DNA of 64,000 nt, taken from Pleurodeles waltl. Taxonomy: Eukaryota; Chordata; Amphibia; Caudata; Salamandridae. The stretch is from positions 646,599,465 through 646,663,464 of the forward strand of contig NC_090439.1 in NCBI RefSeq assembly GCF_031143425.1, read 5' to 3'. Below, piece after piece: positions 1 to 11,467 of the stretch. Every line of letters begins with the position of its first letter. Within the stretch, counting starts at the first letter, position 1. A model generated the notes under the pieces. The model saw only the letters and a program-made list of their open reading frames with translations, did no database searches and was not told the DNA's origin. A program made the position numbers and the translations under genes.

Positions 1-1890
1 CCCCACACAGAAATATAGTGAAAATGTGATTTTTTATTTTTTTTTAGCTAAATTTGAGGTTTGCTGAGGATTCTGGTAAGAAAACACTGGGAAGATCCAC
101 GCAAGCCACACCTCCCTGGACTCCCTCCGGTGTCTAGTTTTCAAAAATGTCTGGGTTTGGTAGGTTTCCCTAGATGGCTGCTGAGCCCAGGACCAAAAAC
201 ACAGGTACCCCCTGCAAAAACTGGTCGTTTTGTAATTGATAATTTTGATGTGTCCACATAGTGTTTTGGGGAAATGCCTGTTGCGGGCAATAGGCTTACC
301 CGCACAAGTGAGGTACCATTTCTATTAAGAGATGTGGGGGAATGCTGGGTAGAAAGAAGTTTGAGGCTCCCCTCAGATTCCAGAACGTTGCAGCACCAAA
401 ATGTGAGGAAAAAGTGTTTTTTTGTCAAATTGTGAGGTTTGCTAAGGATTCTGGGTAACAGAACCTGGTGAGAGCATCACAAGTTACCCCAACCTGGATT
501 CCCCTGGGTGTTACGTTTTCAGAAATACCTAGGTTTGCTAGGTTTACCTAGATGCCTGATGAGCTAGAGGCCAAAATCCACAATTAGGCACTTTGTTAAA
601 AACAGGTCAGTTTTCATACGAAACATTTGATGTGTCCATGTTGCCCCAAAACACATTTCCTGTCTCAGGCACTAAGCCTACCCACACAAATGAGGTACCA
701 TTTTTATCGAGAGACTTGGGGTGGAATGCTGGGTGGAAGGAAATTTGTGGCTCCTCTCAGATCCCAGAACTTTCTATCATCGAAATGTGAGGAAAAAGTG
801 TTTTTTGCCACATTTTGAGGTTTGCAAAGGATTCTGGATAACAATACTTGGTGAGAGCACCACAAGTTACCCCATCCTGGATTCCCCTAGGTGTCTAGTT
901 TTCAAACATGTACAGGATGGTAGGTTTTCCTAGGTGCCAGCTGAGCTAGAGACCAAAATCCACAGCTAGGCACTTTCCAGAAAAATGCGCCAGTTTTCAA
1001 TGTAAAAAGTTGATGTGTCCATGTTGCGTTTTGGGGCATTTCCTGCTGCGGGCATTAGGCCTGCCCACACAAGTGAGGTAACATTTTTATCATGAGACTT
1101 GGGGGAATGCTGGATGGAAGGAAATTTGTGGCTCCTTTCAGATTCCAGAACTTTCTATCACTGAAATATGAGGAAAAAGTGTTTTTGTTTGCCAAATTTT
1201 TAGGTTTGCATAGGATTCTGGGTAATAGAACCTGGTGAGAGCCCCACAAGTCACCCCTTCTGAATTCCCCTAGGTGTCTAGTTTTAAAACATGCATAGGT
1301 TTGCTAGGTTTCCCTAGATGCCGGCTGAGCTAGAGGCCAAAATCCACAGCTAGGCACTTTGCTAAAAACAGGTCAGTTTTCTTTGGGGAAATGTGATGTG
1401 TCCACTTTGTGTTTTGGGGCATCTCCTGTTGTGGGCACTAGTCCTACCCACACAAGTGATGTACAATTTTTATTGGGAGACTTGGGGAAATGCTGGATGG
1501 AATGAAGTTTGTGGCTTCTCTCAGATTCCAGAACTTTCCATCACCAAAATGTGACGAAAAAGTGTTTTTTTGCCAAGTTTTGAGGTAACAGAACCTGGTG
1601 AGAGTGCCACAGGTCACCCCATTCTGGATTGCCCTAGGTGTCTAGTTTTAAAAAATGCGCAGGTTTGCTAGGTTTCCCTAGGTGCCGGCTGAGATAGAGG
1701 CCAAAATCCACTGCTATGCACTTTCCAAAAAACATGTCAGATTTCAATGTACAAATGTGATGTGTCCATGTTGAGTTTCCTGTTGTGGCCACTACGTCTA
1801 CCCACACAAGTGAGGTACTATTTTTATCGGGAGACTTGAGGGGACACAGAATAGAAGAACAAGTGTTATTTCCCCTTGCCTTTCTCCACA
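1..1890. repeat. ~380-bp tandem repeat, about five diverged units
   Basis: The phrase GAGGTTTGC followed by GGATTCTGG recurs near 55, 433, 818, 1200 and (shortened) 1579. The phrase GTCTAGTTTT followed by GGTTTCCCTAGATGCC recurs near 131, 512, 893, 1275 and 1639. The period is about 378-386 bp. Units differ by scattered substitutions and small indels, so the array is old. It continues off the left edge. Short open frames inside it follow the repeat and are not genes. Confidence 0.85.
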
Positions 1891-2915
1891 TTTTTCCCTT
1901 CCAAATGTAAGACAGTGTGTAAAAAAGAAGTCTATTTGAGAAATGCCCTGTAATTCACATGCTAGTATGGGGACCCCCATATTCAGAGATGTGCAAATAA
2001 CCACTGCTTCTCAACACCTTAGCTTGTGCCCATTTGGGAAATACAAAGCTTTCCGTGATATCTATTTCTACCTCTTTATACTTCACCAAATGAACTGCTG
2101 TACACCCAAAAACCAATATCAAGGTGAAGTTCATTTATTGGCTCTGGGTACATAGGGTTTTTGATGAACCTATATATCCCCGCAACCAGAAGAGTCCAGC
2201 TGACGTAACGGTATATTGCTTTAAAAAATCTGCTATAGGTGGAAACATTTATAGAAGAAAACGTGGACAGAAATGGGTCTTTTTCACCTCAATTTCAAGA
2301 TATATTTTTTTAATTTAGCTGCTACTTTCTGTAGGAAAACCTTGAAGGATCTATCTTCACAAATTACCCCTTGCTGAATTCAGAATGTTGTTTACTTTTT
2401 AGAAATGTTTACCTGTCTGGGATCCAGCATTGGTTTCACACTCATTTCTGTCACTGACTGGAAGGAGGCTGAAGCACAAAAAATAGTAAAAATTGGGTAT
2501 TTCCCAGTAAAATGCCAAAATTGTGTTGAAAAGTGTGGTTTTGTGATTCAAGACTGCCTGTTCCAGAAAGCTGGGAAGATGGTGATTTTAGCACTGCAAA
2601 CCCTTTGTTGATGCCATTTTCAGGGAAAAAAACAAATGCTTTCCTCTGCAGCACTTTTTCCCATTTTTGTGAGAAAAAAAAACGAAATTGTAGCTATATT
2701 TTGGCTAATTTCTTGGTCTCCTCTAAGGCAACCCACAAACTCTAGGTACCTTTAGAATCCCTAGGATGTTGGGAAAAAAGGACGCAAATTAGGTGTGGAT
2801 AGCTTATGTGGACAAAAAAGTTATGAGGTTATGAGGGTCTAAGCTCAAACTACCCCAAATAGCCAAAAAAAGTCTCTGCACCTGAGGGGAAAAGGCCTGG
2901 CAGCAAAGGGGTTAA
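1..2915. mobile_element. piggyBac-like non-autonomous element, right part
   Basis: The segment ends in AAAGGGGTTAA at 2905-2915. Read on the minus strand this is TTAACCCCTTT, the usual start of a piggyBac-family terminus next to its TTAA target site. The left end lies outside the window. No transposase ORF is visible, so this would be a non-autonomous or decayed copy. Inside are the ~380-bp tandem units (1-1890), followed by about 1 kb without clear repetition. The family assignment rests on the terminus alone; the partner TTAA end upstream would settle it. Confidence 0.5.
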
Positions 2916-4979
2916 AGGCTTGCAGCTGCTGCTACTCACGGGGGGGTGACACTCCTCCACCATAGCGGAGGAGCCGCTGTTGTCTGAATCCTTCCATTGG
3001 GGCTGTTTCAAATACTTGATAGCAAAAGCTCAATGTCACACACGAGTCAACATTCTCCAGCCTCTGGCAGATAATAAGCATGTTGCTGTCACACCGGCTG
3101 ACATGTACTGGGTGATAGGATTATTCAGCTCCCTTGGCCTATAGTGGAAACACATATGGCGGTCCAAGACTCTCCAAAATCAGGTCAGCCCAAGGTATGA
3201 TTTGCTGTGAAGTCTGCTTCTTCTGTGCTGCCCCACCCTCCGGACAGAGCAGATAGTCTTCTCTTCAAGCAGTCTCTTTCTGTAAGGTCAAATGCTCCTT
3301 CCTCTGTCTTAGCAAGCTAGGCCAAAGGCAGACCCACATGCCTTCAGCAGATGCACAGTCTTCAGGTAATTTCTCCTCACTTCTGGGAGACTTGCTATCA
3401 AAAATACCAGCTCTGTATCTCAGCAGTCCTTTGATAACTCAGCAGTGCACACCCTCCTTTTGTCAGTAAAGAATTTGGGTCTGGAGCCAAGTGGGATTGT
3501 TTTGGCCCATTTTAAACACATATTCCATGCAGAGGATGCTGATCCAGCTTGGAGCGATCCCTTTTCATAGTTCCTTTTCCCTTCTGAGGGCAGATATATT
3601 GTTTGTCAAATGCAATAGCCCTCACAGCAGCTGCTAACAAGGCTGCTCCAACTGAAGCACCCAAGCCATGAGCACAGTGAAGGGTCAATACTCTGCACTT
3701 GGCTATCATCGGTTTTTTGGAGCAGTACTCTAGGGACAGAGACGGGCCCTGTCTAGAAGATTCCCTCTCCTTCACATCAGGATCTGTTGACTCGCCTGTC
3801 CTTCCCCGGTATCGGCCAAAATGGCAGTGCTCAGAAAAAGATCATCAGACCCTTGTTAACAGTGCATAATTGAATAAATAAGGCAACCCTGTCTCCAATA
3901 TCCCACACGTCATTGTCTGAGGTTACACCCTCTAGCTCAGGGGGTTGCAAGGAATAAACTTCCATGGCATTGAGTAACTTTACTCTCGCAAACAATAGGA
4001 AGTCCAGCTACTTGTCATCAGTCACACCATTCACACAATACACACACAGAGATAGTGCAGAATCTGGGCATTACATTCAAGTTGAACTTTGCACAGGTGC
4101 GGCTTATAGGCACCTCCATTTTCCATGAACAGAAAAACGGACGGGCCAGTAGTATCAATCAGAAAAATAGTACCCTGCTACCATAGTTGACTAGAGAGCA
4201 CACTCGGTATCCCCCTTCAGAACCACAGAGCTGGCCTGGGTCTCAGAACCTTGTTGGAAAGTCGACGCCTCAGTGCACAACCATGACTTTTATTTGTGCT
4301 ACGCCACAAAGAACATCAGGATACTTGATAACCTACGGCTGGGATTACACAGGGCCTTTCCATCCCAACACATACATAAAGGTATCAGCCAGTATCGTCT
4401 AGCAAAACCCATCTTGGTGATGTATGACACATTATCGGGTTTGGTGAACAAAGTAAAATGCATTGCATGTGTGACAAAATATAAAACCTAACTGTCCATT
4501 ATTAAATAGCATAACACATTTTATTCTGGCCCCAAATTCATACAGCGCCCCCTCTCTGGAGGCTCTATATAACCTAACCATCCTACACCCTTCCACCAGA
4601 GGCGTCGCCAGTCAGTCAACCCTGTCAATAAAAAAAAAAGGCTGACACGTGTGCCTGGACCCAATTACCTACTTAAATATTGTGTCCATGTCGCATTATT
4701 TATATAGCATGTGGGCATACGACCTACCATATAACAACATAAAAGTGCACCCAGATTGGTTTTATTTAAACAGTTTTCTCAACTTTGGGAGTAGAATCAT
4801 TTCAACAGCTAAAACCATAGCACTGCTGCCTCCTGGTGGCCGTTTTGAGTTTTCTGCTTCGAATACGTGCAGTTGTGAGGAATTGCTTTTGTTACGTGGA
4901 TATTTTTTTCTTACCTTTTTTTTAAACCCGTGTATCTACTTTTGTCTTGAGGGTTTTTATTTCATTTAGTTATTTGTAG
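2916..4979. other. Unclassified non-coding stretch
   Basis: No frame here resembles a known protein. A TATA-like TCTATATAACC lies near 4563-4573, after a CGCCCCCTCTCTGGAGG block, and an AATAAA lies near 3872. The longest open frame, 87 codons on the minus strand at 3512-3775, has no recognisable motif. The sequence may be remains of an old LTR or DNA element, but I cannot show ends or target duplications. Confidence 0.4.
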
Positions 4980-5770
4980 AATCATTGCATTTTGCTTGGT
5001 TCAGTTTTTGGGAATGTACTTAAGTTCACAAAAACTTTATTCGTCCAAGATGGCCATAAAAGCAAGATAATATTAACATACTTTTTTACGCAATAATTAA
5101 AATACAAACGATGTGAGATAAAATACAGTGAGTAATATAAAACATAAAATATTGTACATCTTGCTGGAACCCCTATGTCATACCAAATCAGGAAAAAAGA
5201 AAAAAACATGAAAATTAAATCCAATGAGACACGCTAAATCTAGCCAATATGCATTCAAGCAAAAAACGTACAATGTTATCTAGGGCACCAGTAGTGTAAA
5301 GGATATTATACAAACAGTTGTGAATCAACAAGGAACAGGTATCCTAATTTGTTTCCGAATCCAAAGGGCATTACGCTGAAAGCTAAAGGCGGCATAACAG
5401 ATAATTTCCGTAGGCAGAAGCTGCAGCATTTGAAAGCATTGCCTAGTGAATCTGCAGCTAACAGACCGCAAAACAGGGTGAATAAATTGGTTTCTGGGGA
5501 TAATATAAGATTTACAAAAAACATAAAATGCAAACAAGATTTCTGACTCGCATGGAAAACAGGGCAGTGAGGCAGAACAACCCGCCCATTTGTGGGAAGG
5601 CCACCGAAAATGGCCAATACTCAAACTAAAACTGGTAAGGTAAAAAAGATGCTCCTGATTGAGGATCCAAACTAAATAAGGCTCGACCTTTCTCACAAGA
5701 GGTAATCTCTTTATGATTGCGCACAGTGTCCATCCCTTCGTATTTATTAGACCTCATTAGGTCGCTCTTA

Positions 5771-6115
5771 GGCCCTGATTTATACTTTTTGACCCATATT
5801 TATACTTTTTTAACTTTGCATTTGCGTAATTTTTTTACGCAAAAGCGGTGCAAACTTACAAAACACTTACTAAAGCCTATATTTATACTTTTTTTGTGCC
5901 GCATTAGGGACGCTTTTTGACGCAAAAACGGCGCAAACTTACAAAATACCATTGTATTTTGTAACTGTGCGCTGTTTTGCGTCAAAAAGCGGCGCTAAAA
6001 AAGTATAAATATGGGCCTTTGTGCGTTGCATCAGTGTCATTTTTTGCCGCAAAAGTGGCGCAAACTTACAAAATACAATTGTATTTTGTATGGTTGCGCT
6101 GTTTTTGCGTCAGAT
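5771..6115. repeat. Cluster of AT-rich palindromic MITE copies
   Basis: At least one full and two partial copies of the ATATTTATACTTTTTT family sit here. The clearest runs 5875-6017, from GCCTATATTTATAC to GTATAAATATGGGCC. Its two halves are near-complementary, pairing GACGCAAAAACGGCGC with GCGTCAAAAAGCGGCGC about a central ACCATTGTATTTTG. Copies are interleaved, which suggests insertion of one into another. No coding capacity. Confidence 0.75.
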
Positions 6116-6207
6116 AATTGTAGGCAGACACAATTTGCATAGCCCCCCAAACACCTGACCCATAAACAACGACGGAAACACATTTAGCTTTATACAAAGA
6201 GATTAAA

Positions 6208-6362
6208 GCCCATATTTATACTTTTTTAGCACCGCATTTGCGTCGTTGTTTTACGCAAAATCGGCGCAAACTTCCAAAATACAATTGTATTTTTTAAGTT
6301 TGCGCTGCTTTTGCGTCAAAAAATGACGCAAATAGGGCGCTAATAAAGTATAAATATGGGCC
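6208..6362. mobile_element. Palindromic MITE (GGCCCATATTTATAC family)
   Basis: This ~155-bp fold-back starts GCCCATATTTATAC and ends GTATAAATATGGGCC, with a GCGCAAACTT/AAGTTTGCGC inner inverted repeat. TTA lies just upstream (6203-6205) and TAA downstream (6363-6365), compatible with a Harbinger-type 3-bp TWA target. It is non-coding and must have been moved by an enzyme supplied elsewhere. Confidence 0.75.
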
Positions 6363-6369
6363 TAAATCT

Positions 6370-7851
6370 GTGACCGGTTTCTGTTTAAGCTACCTGGCAA
6401 ATTTAAATACTGCGTCAACAGCTGTACCCATCCTGAACACCCTTTGGGCTAGGAGCATGTTCCTGTTAAAATGTGTATCTAGCAAAGTAGTTAAAATTGG
6501 AAACTTTCATAATATGGGTCTCATCGATGACAAAAGTACATGTGCGGGTGCTTCTTGGGCCACAGATCATAATAAAAGATTTCTTGAAATTAACCTTAAG
6601 TGGAGGTCAACCATAAAATCATTAAAAGAGTCCAAGATCTGCAGCTCCTTTGCTGTACGCGATATAAACGTCATGTCATCCACCTACAGGAGTATGGGGA
6701 CAGATCAGTCCCCAGTGTTAGACCGATCAGTTCTGTTTTGGTGCAAGAATTGTTCAAGAGATTTAGGCCCATATTTATACTTTTTTAGCGCTGTATTTGC
6801 GCCACTTTTTGACGCAAAAACTGCGCAAACGTACAAAATACAATTGCTAAAAAGTATAACTATGGGCCTTATGACCCCCCTTATGAACTAAAAAAGGTTA
6901 TGTACATTCGCCATTTGGCCCAAAGCGCACCTGGGCTGAAGTGACCAAATGTAGACGCCTTAATAGATCAAGGAGACAAAAATCAACCGGCCTTTGCCAT
7001 AAGGTCCCACAGCCTGCCCCTGTCCATGAGGTCAAAGGCACTGGAAAGGTTCATAAAGGTCAGGTGTAATGAGCCGGCCTAAGCCTGTACATATTTCCCC
7101 GTAATCAGGGGCAGGTCGAGGGGACTGCTTTACAGTGCCCATGCCTGGGCGAAAGCTAAACTGGACTTCAGAATGGAAGCCCTTCTCCCCTGCACAAGAC
7201 TCCAATTTCTGGTGGATGACCCTGCCGAGGATTTTGATGGAGGAGTCCGAAAATTAGATTAGGCGGCAACATGCTGAATTGCCTCTATCGCGCTTCATTT
7301 AATTAGGCAAATGATAGACTTCTTCCATGAACTAGAAATCTCCACTTGAATTGTAGCGCGGAACACGTTAGTTCAAAAGGGGTTCCAGGAGGGAATATTA
7401 TGCCTAAAGATGTCTATCAGGACCCCGTAAGGGCCGGGAGCCTTGCCGGGGATACTATTTAAAATGGCCAGGATGAAGTCACTCACGTCAACGGAGAGGA
7501 AAGGCAGGTTGCTGCCAGATACAATAGAGGTGGGGACATTCACACTCAGTGTAGTAGTATTGGTAGGGACTACATCAGGGTAACAAGGGGGAATTTCCAC
7601 AAACATATTAGAAATGTGCTGCAGCCAATCATGGGGAAACATGACATGTCATTTTCGGGTTGTATCAGCCAAAAAATAAGTTTGATTAACCATTTCCCAG
7701 AATGCCTTGGAATCCCTAAATTTGGCAGCAAGTAAGAGATCTTCCCAAGCCTTCTCTCTCTGATTTCCCTCCTCCTGGATTCAGATGTCACTTTGTAGGC
7801 CCTTATGGCATGCCTTATATCCTCACTGTTTTTAGGGATGGACTTCGACAC
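6370..7851 (-). pseudogene. LINE reverse transcriptase remnant
   Basis: Minus-strand frames carry pieces of a non-LTR reverse transcriptase. GKAPGPYGVLIDIF (near 7400-7450) is the N-terminal RT block. ILGRVIHQKLE and QFSFRPGMGTVKQ (near 7150-7230) are the next block, then NLSSAFDLMDRGRLWD (near 7030). The active-site region reads VDDMTFISRT near 6680; the catalytic Asp pair is visible but the preceding residue is disrupted. The frame changes many times and a palindromic MITE (6766-6868) interrupts it. The plus-strand 173-codon open frame at 6370-6891 is the antisense of this region and not a gene. Confidence 0.75.
6766..6868. mobile_element. Palindromic MITE flanked by TTA repeats
   Basis: A ~103-bp element begins GGCCCATATTTATAC and ends GTATAACTATGGGCC. 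It is flanked exactly by TTA at 6763-6765 and 6869-6871. The perfect 3-bp duplication and G/C-tipped inverted ends fit a Harbinger-type MITE. It lies inside the LINE reverse transcriptase remnant, so it inserted after that LINE. Confidence 0.8.
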
Positions 7852-7927
7852 TTCAGGCTCTTGATGGCGACCGAACAGGCTTGGTTGAGCTATTGATGAA
7901 TCGGAAGGTCCGTGATTTTTTTTTTAA

Positions 7928-8420
7928 CTACCGTAGAAATAAAAATTGAGTTACACATATGATTAAAACTATTCCAAATCGATAATAGCTTGATAAGTTA
8001 GGAAGGCAGCAAAAAAAGTCCTCACTCCTGTCAGTTACTAAGTCAGCAAGAAACTTGTCCGGGTTCATGTTTTTCCAATTTAGGTGAATCCCCTTATTTT
8101 TACTATATTCTAGACCTGCAGAAGGGGCAGGGGCATGCTGTGCAATGGTAGGGCAGGACAGGAAAATGTTTACTGCATTATGGTCACTCAAACTACAGGG
8201 TAGAATTGACGAGTCTGTCACAGTGGGGGACAAATGCAAAGAAAACAAAGTCAATAGTTGACACACCATCTCTCCCTGTAAAAGTAGGCAGACACCCTGT
8301 ACAATCCTTAAAATAATCAGAATATAAAAATAAATGATTTTTAAAAATTATATGGTTAAACGCGTCCCCGTAAGGATTGTGGAATGTATTAATTTTTAGG
8401 TTTTGCTTGACATAGCGCAC
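7928..8420 (-). pseudogene. LINE endonuclease domain remnant
   Basis: Two overlapping minus-strand frames, 8193-8420 and 7928-8269, carry the end of an AP-endonuclease-like (EEP superfamily) domain. TFTGRDGVSTIDFVF corresponds to the conserved Ser/Thr-x-Ile-Asp-Phe/Tyr block and LSDHNAV to the catalytic Asp-His pair. In a live LINE this domain nicks chromosomal DNA so that reverse transcription can start at the cut. The frame changes between the two motifs, so the copy is dead. The N-terminal half of the domain is missing, which fits the 5' truncation typical of LINE insertions. Confidence 0.7.
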
Positions 8421-9765
8421 ATGCGCTGTCAGTAAAATCTATTGTTTGAAAAAAAGCTTAAAATGGGATTGGAGCCCACCTATTACTTACCATTGTTTGT
8501 CCTACATGCCACTCTTGTTTCCGTGCTTCTGATTGGTCCGCACCTCCTGCTGCTTCCTGCTTCCTCCAGGTGCTTACACTGTTGGTCTCAGTCTCTGACA
8601 GGGAGCAAAGACCTAGGTACAGTTTACTGTCTGTGGGCAGTGTGCCTTTCACTGGCGGTGTGCTCCTGCAGGTACTTTATTTGTTACTTTTGGGCATGCA
8701 CTCCTAAAGAGTGCATGTCTCCATTCTGTATCCGCCTCTACCTTGTATTGTTTGTCACCCCATTGCCCTCCTCCCGCTGTGCCTTGTGTTGCTGCTCCCA
8801 CCAGCTTCCAACACACTGCCCTGATGTTGCTTTGGTTTTGTTTTGTTTGTTTTTATGCAATTTTAAATAGCGCCAACTCGACCAAAAGTATTAGAGCGCT
8901 TTACATGAACACCAGCTACATTACATAAGGACATTTCGTAGGCAGGGGAGATAAAATTAGCTTTCCACTTCTCCCATTGTTGTTGCTCTCACCCTCCTCC
9001 CCTCCCTTGTACTGTCCCCCCCAACTGTCCATTGTTGCTGCTGTCCTTTTCCTCCCCTGCACCTCCCTTCTGCACTTGCAAACCCCATGCTTGCTTATTA
9101 AAAAAACATTATGACATAGTTGACACTAACTGCATCATAGCAATTTTGTTTTGCTCTACTTTAAGCCAAAAGTGCTGCTTTGTGGCCAATCCAGCTGTAC
9201 AATGTCTAAAAAAACTATTGACAAAGCCAATAGATCTTGCATAGGCAAAACCTACTGGCTTTGACAATGCTTGTTTGCTGTATTATTGCAGCACATGTTG
9301 TTCAGTCTAAACCTCCCCACACACATTTATGGAGGATGACGTAACACTGTACCTTTGCTGTAAAGGAAAGTAAGATGTTATTTTATTGGTAAAATGTGTC
9401 TGCCTCATAGTTATCCTTGCCGTAAATCTTGTGAGAGTTCAAGTGAAATGTTGCCCCTTCCACTTTCCTAAATTTTAGGTGTCTGCTTTCCATTGTTTAG
9501 TTTTCATTCAGCCACTTTGATGTAGTCTCAGAAATTTGGCTTGCAAGGTTTGTTTTAATGTAAGTTTGACGTTGTGTGTTTAGGAATGATTGTCTGCAGT
9601 AATATGTGGAGCCTATCCAGTGCTTAATTTGGGCCGTTTGTTGCCCTTGGTGGGAATGGGGGGGGCAATCGGCATTCATTTTTAGGGACCAGCTCTTTTT
9701 TTTCCTCATCAGATATTGACTGTGAGCAAGAGGGAGAAAAACACACAATCAAAAAGGAAGAAGAG
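8421..9765. other. Unclassified sequence with interspersed-repeat fragments
   Basis: No supported gene. A plus-strand open frame at 8442-8870 is rich in Cys and Leu and shows no known motif. A short repeat near 8868-8930 recurs elsewhere in the window. The remainder is AT-rich non-coding DNA up to the LTR at 9766. Confidence 0.4.
8868..8935 (+). repeat. Short interspersed repeat (GCGCTTTACATGA family)
   Basis: The stretch AATAGCGCC, then ACTCGACC, then AGAGCGCTTTACATGA, reappears in reverse orientation near 31785-31860 as TCATGTAAAGTGCTCCC, then GGGTCGAGGCCCGCTA. Two diverged copies in opposite orientation, in different elements, indicate a dispersed repeat. Its parent family is not known to me. 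Confidence 0.5.
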
Positions 9766-9971
9766 TGTCGCAATGAAGGTAGCTGATCACAGTTAAGTAA
9801 TAATCTGTGTCTTTATTATACAGGTTGTAAGTTCATCCATAAAGAAAGCATCCCAACCTCCGTCTCCTGCCGCAACCGTCCGCTCTCTCACTTGCATTCC
9901 ACCCTATCCTCGAGCCTCTCATTCTACATTCCTCCCACACGCACAGAAGTTCTAAGAACCTAGATATAACA
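9766..9971 (-). repeat. 3' LTR of the Mag-like element
   Basis: This 206-bp direct repeat matches 19830-20035 apart from about a dozen substitutions. On the minus strand it begins TGTTATATCTAGG and ends CATTGCGACA. It follows a purine tract (AAGGGAGGGAGAGG on the minus strand, 9972-9985), as expected for a 3' LTR. Confidence 0.92.
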
Positions 9972-9985
9972 CCTCTCCCTCCCTT
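9972..9985 (-). promoter_or_regulatory. Polypurine tract next to the 3' LTR
   Basis: On the minus strand AAGGGAGGGAGAGG directly precedes the LTR start TGTTATATC. In LTR retrotransposons this tract primes plus-strand DNA synthesis. Position and composition both fit. Confidence 0.8.
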
Positions 9986-10061
9986 AATGTGAGACAAAAC
10001 ATATAAATATTTGAAATACCAACTCATAACAATAGATTATAGTATTTGAGAAATAACCTCT

Positions 10062-11286
10062 TTACAACAGGTCAAACTCCTTGAGATGTGAAGGTAGCTT
10101 GACGGACCTGTTCGATCTCCTCACCCCCAAAGTCCTTGGGAATTCTTTAGTTGTATCTCCCAGTCTCCTTGAGTCTGGGTTCTGCAAGATGTTGGGGTCT
10201 CCACAATACTTGACAACCCTATTCAAGTTCCAAATTCTATTATCATCCGTTTTCACAGCATTGGTAAATAGTTCCACAACCTTCACGAGACCAGAGAGTT
10301 TTTTATTTTTTTACGAGAGGATTCTTGATAAGAACCCATTCATCAACCTTAATCACAGTTTTCTTCACAGCATGAGTCCTATCAAAATTAATTTTACTCT
10401 TCACCTTCCTAAGCATCCAATTATCATCCACCACCACTCTACCTCTACCATCAAGAAGATCATTGACCCAATTGGGCTCCAACTCAGAGTTACCACGCCT
10501 ACCTCTAAACAGAGCAAAAGGTGGCTCACCCATAGATGCGTGAGGAGTGTGTCTATAGACATAGACCTTTTTCAACACCTCCTCCTTCCAATTCAATTGA
10601 TTGCTCTTAGCAATGGAGATAGTTTCTTTGAGGACTCAATTGAAACGTTCTACCATACCATTACATTCAGGATGGTACAGAGCGCACAGTTTGTGTTTAA
10701 TTCCACACCCATTCAAAAGACCATCCATTTCCCTGGAAACTAACTGCACCCCATTATCTGTGAGAAGAGTAGAGGGTATGCCCTCTTGGATTTTCAAATC
10801 CTTAATGAATTCAATGACTTTGTTCATCTCGATACTTTTAGTAAAACCTACCTCAGGCCGCCTCGAAAACATGTCAATTGCCACAATCACGTATTTGGCT
10901 ATGCCACTCCCATGAATGGGTCCTAAAATGTCTAAGGCAATGTCCCGCCACAGGCCTTTCGGCATATCCCTAGTGACCATGAGTTGGACTCGAGGTTTCA
11001 AAGCCTTCTCACTCACAGCACAAGGTAAGCAATCTCTCACTACCCTCTCAGCCTGAATATCCATACCCGGCCACCAATAGGAGGAATGCAACCTTTCTTT
11101 CGTTTTTGAGATGCCCATGTGGCTGTCGTGAGCTTGATTAATTAACTGACTTCTCACCTTTGAGGGAGGGACCAACACATACCAATTCATTCTACACATT
11201 CCAAAATTCTCCACTTCCACCACTACTCTGGTTTTTTGTCTTCCAACCATCTTGTAACAACTTGATGACTTCTTGTGACACAACAT
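10062..11286 (-). pseudogene. Integrase of the Mag-like element, frameshifted
   Basis: Three minus-strand pieces (10636-11286, 10303-10596, 10062-10286) make up a Ty3/Gypsy integrase that splices the DNA copy into chromosomes. A zinc-binding N-terminus is visible (His pair in HDSHMG, Cys pair in CLPC). The catalytic core carries Asp in IALDILGP, Asp in LLTDNG and Glu in NGMVERFN. There are 35 residues between the second Asp and the Glu, as in active D,D(35)E enzymes. The downstream piece holds YRHTPHASMGEPPFALFRGR, a conserved block after the core. The break falls between 10636 and 10596, so no single frame spans the protein. The catalytic residues survive but the copy cannot make full-length enzyme. 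Confidence 0.88.
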
Positions 11287-11467
11287 CTCTCAAGATTTCT
11301 TCGCGCCATTTGGCCTCGGGGACTATTTCAAAATTAATCTCACACACACAATCAAAGCATTCTGCATCATCATCATCATCTAAATTCACACCTTCATGGC
11401 TTTTACCTTCAGTCGGAAATAATCTTGATAAGACGTCAGCCGACAGATTGTGCGAGCCAAGAACATA

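Larger units (their letters stand above)
5300..8420 (-). mobile_element. Degenerate LINE (CR1/L2/Rex type), 5'-truncated
   Basis: Reading on the minus strand from 8420 down, LINE parts appear in the expected order. First comes the C-terminal half of an AP-type endonuclease (STIDFVF near 8240, SDHNAV near 8180), then the start of the reverse transcriptase (GKAPGPYGV near 7430), then FRPGMGT and NLSSAFDL near 7040-7170. A polymerase core follows (VDDMTFISRTAKELQ near 6680), and a Cys-rich tail may lie near 5500-5560. Several stops and frameshifts break it, and small palindromic MITEs have landed in it. The 3' limit is uncertain and the part below 5700 is weakly supported. Confidence 0.72.

Noticed and set aside
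3512..3775. An 87-codon minus-strand open frame
   Set aside because: No recognised motif, no neighbouring exons, no splice or promoter context that would support a host gene.
8442..8870. A 142-codon Cys/Leu-rich plus-strand open frame
   Set aside because: Composition looks membrane-like but arises from a pyrimidine-rich non-coding stretch. There is no conserved pattern and a low-complexity bias.
10081..10743. A 220-codon plus-strand open frame
   Set aside because: Antisense of the Mag-like integrase, which has clear catalytic motifs on the minus strand.
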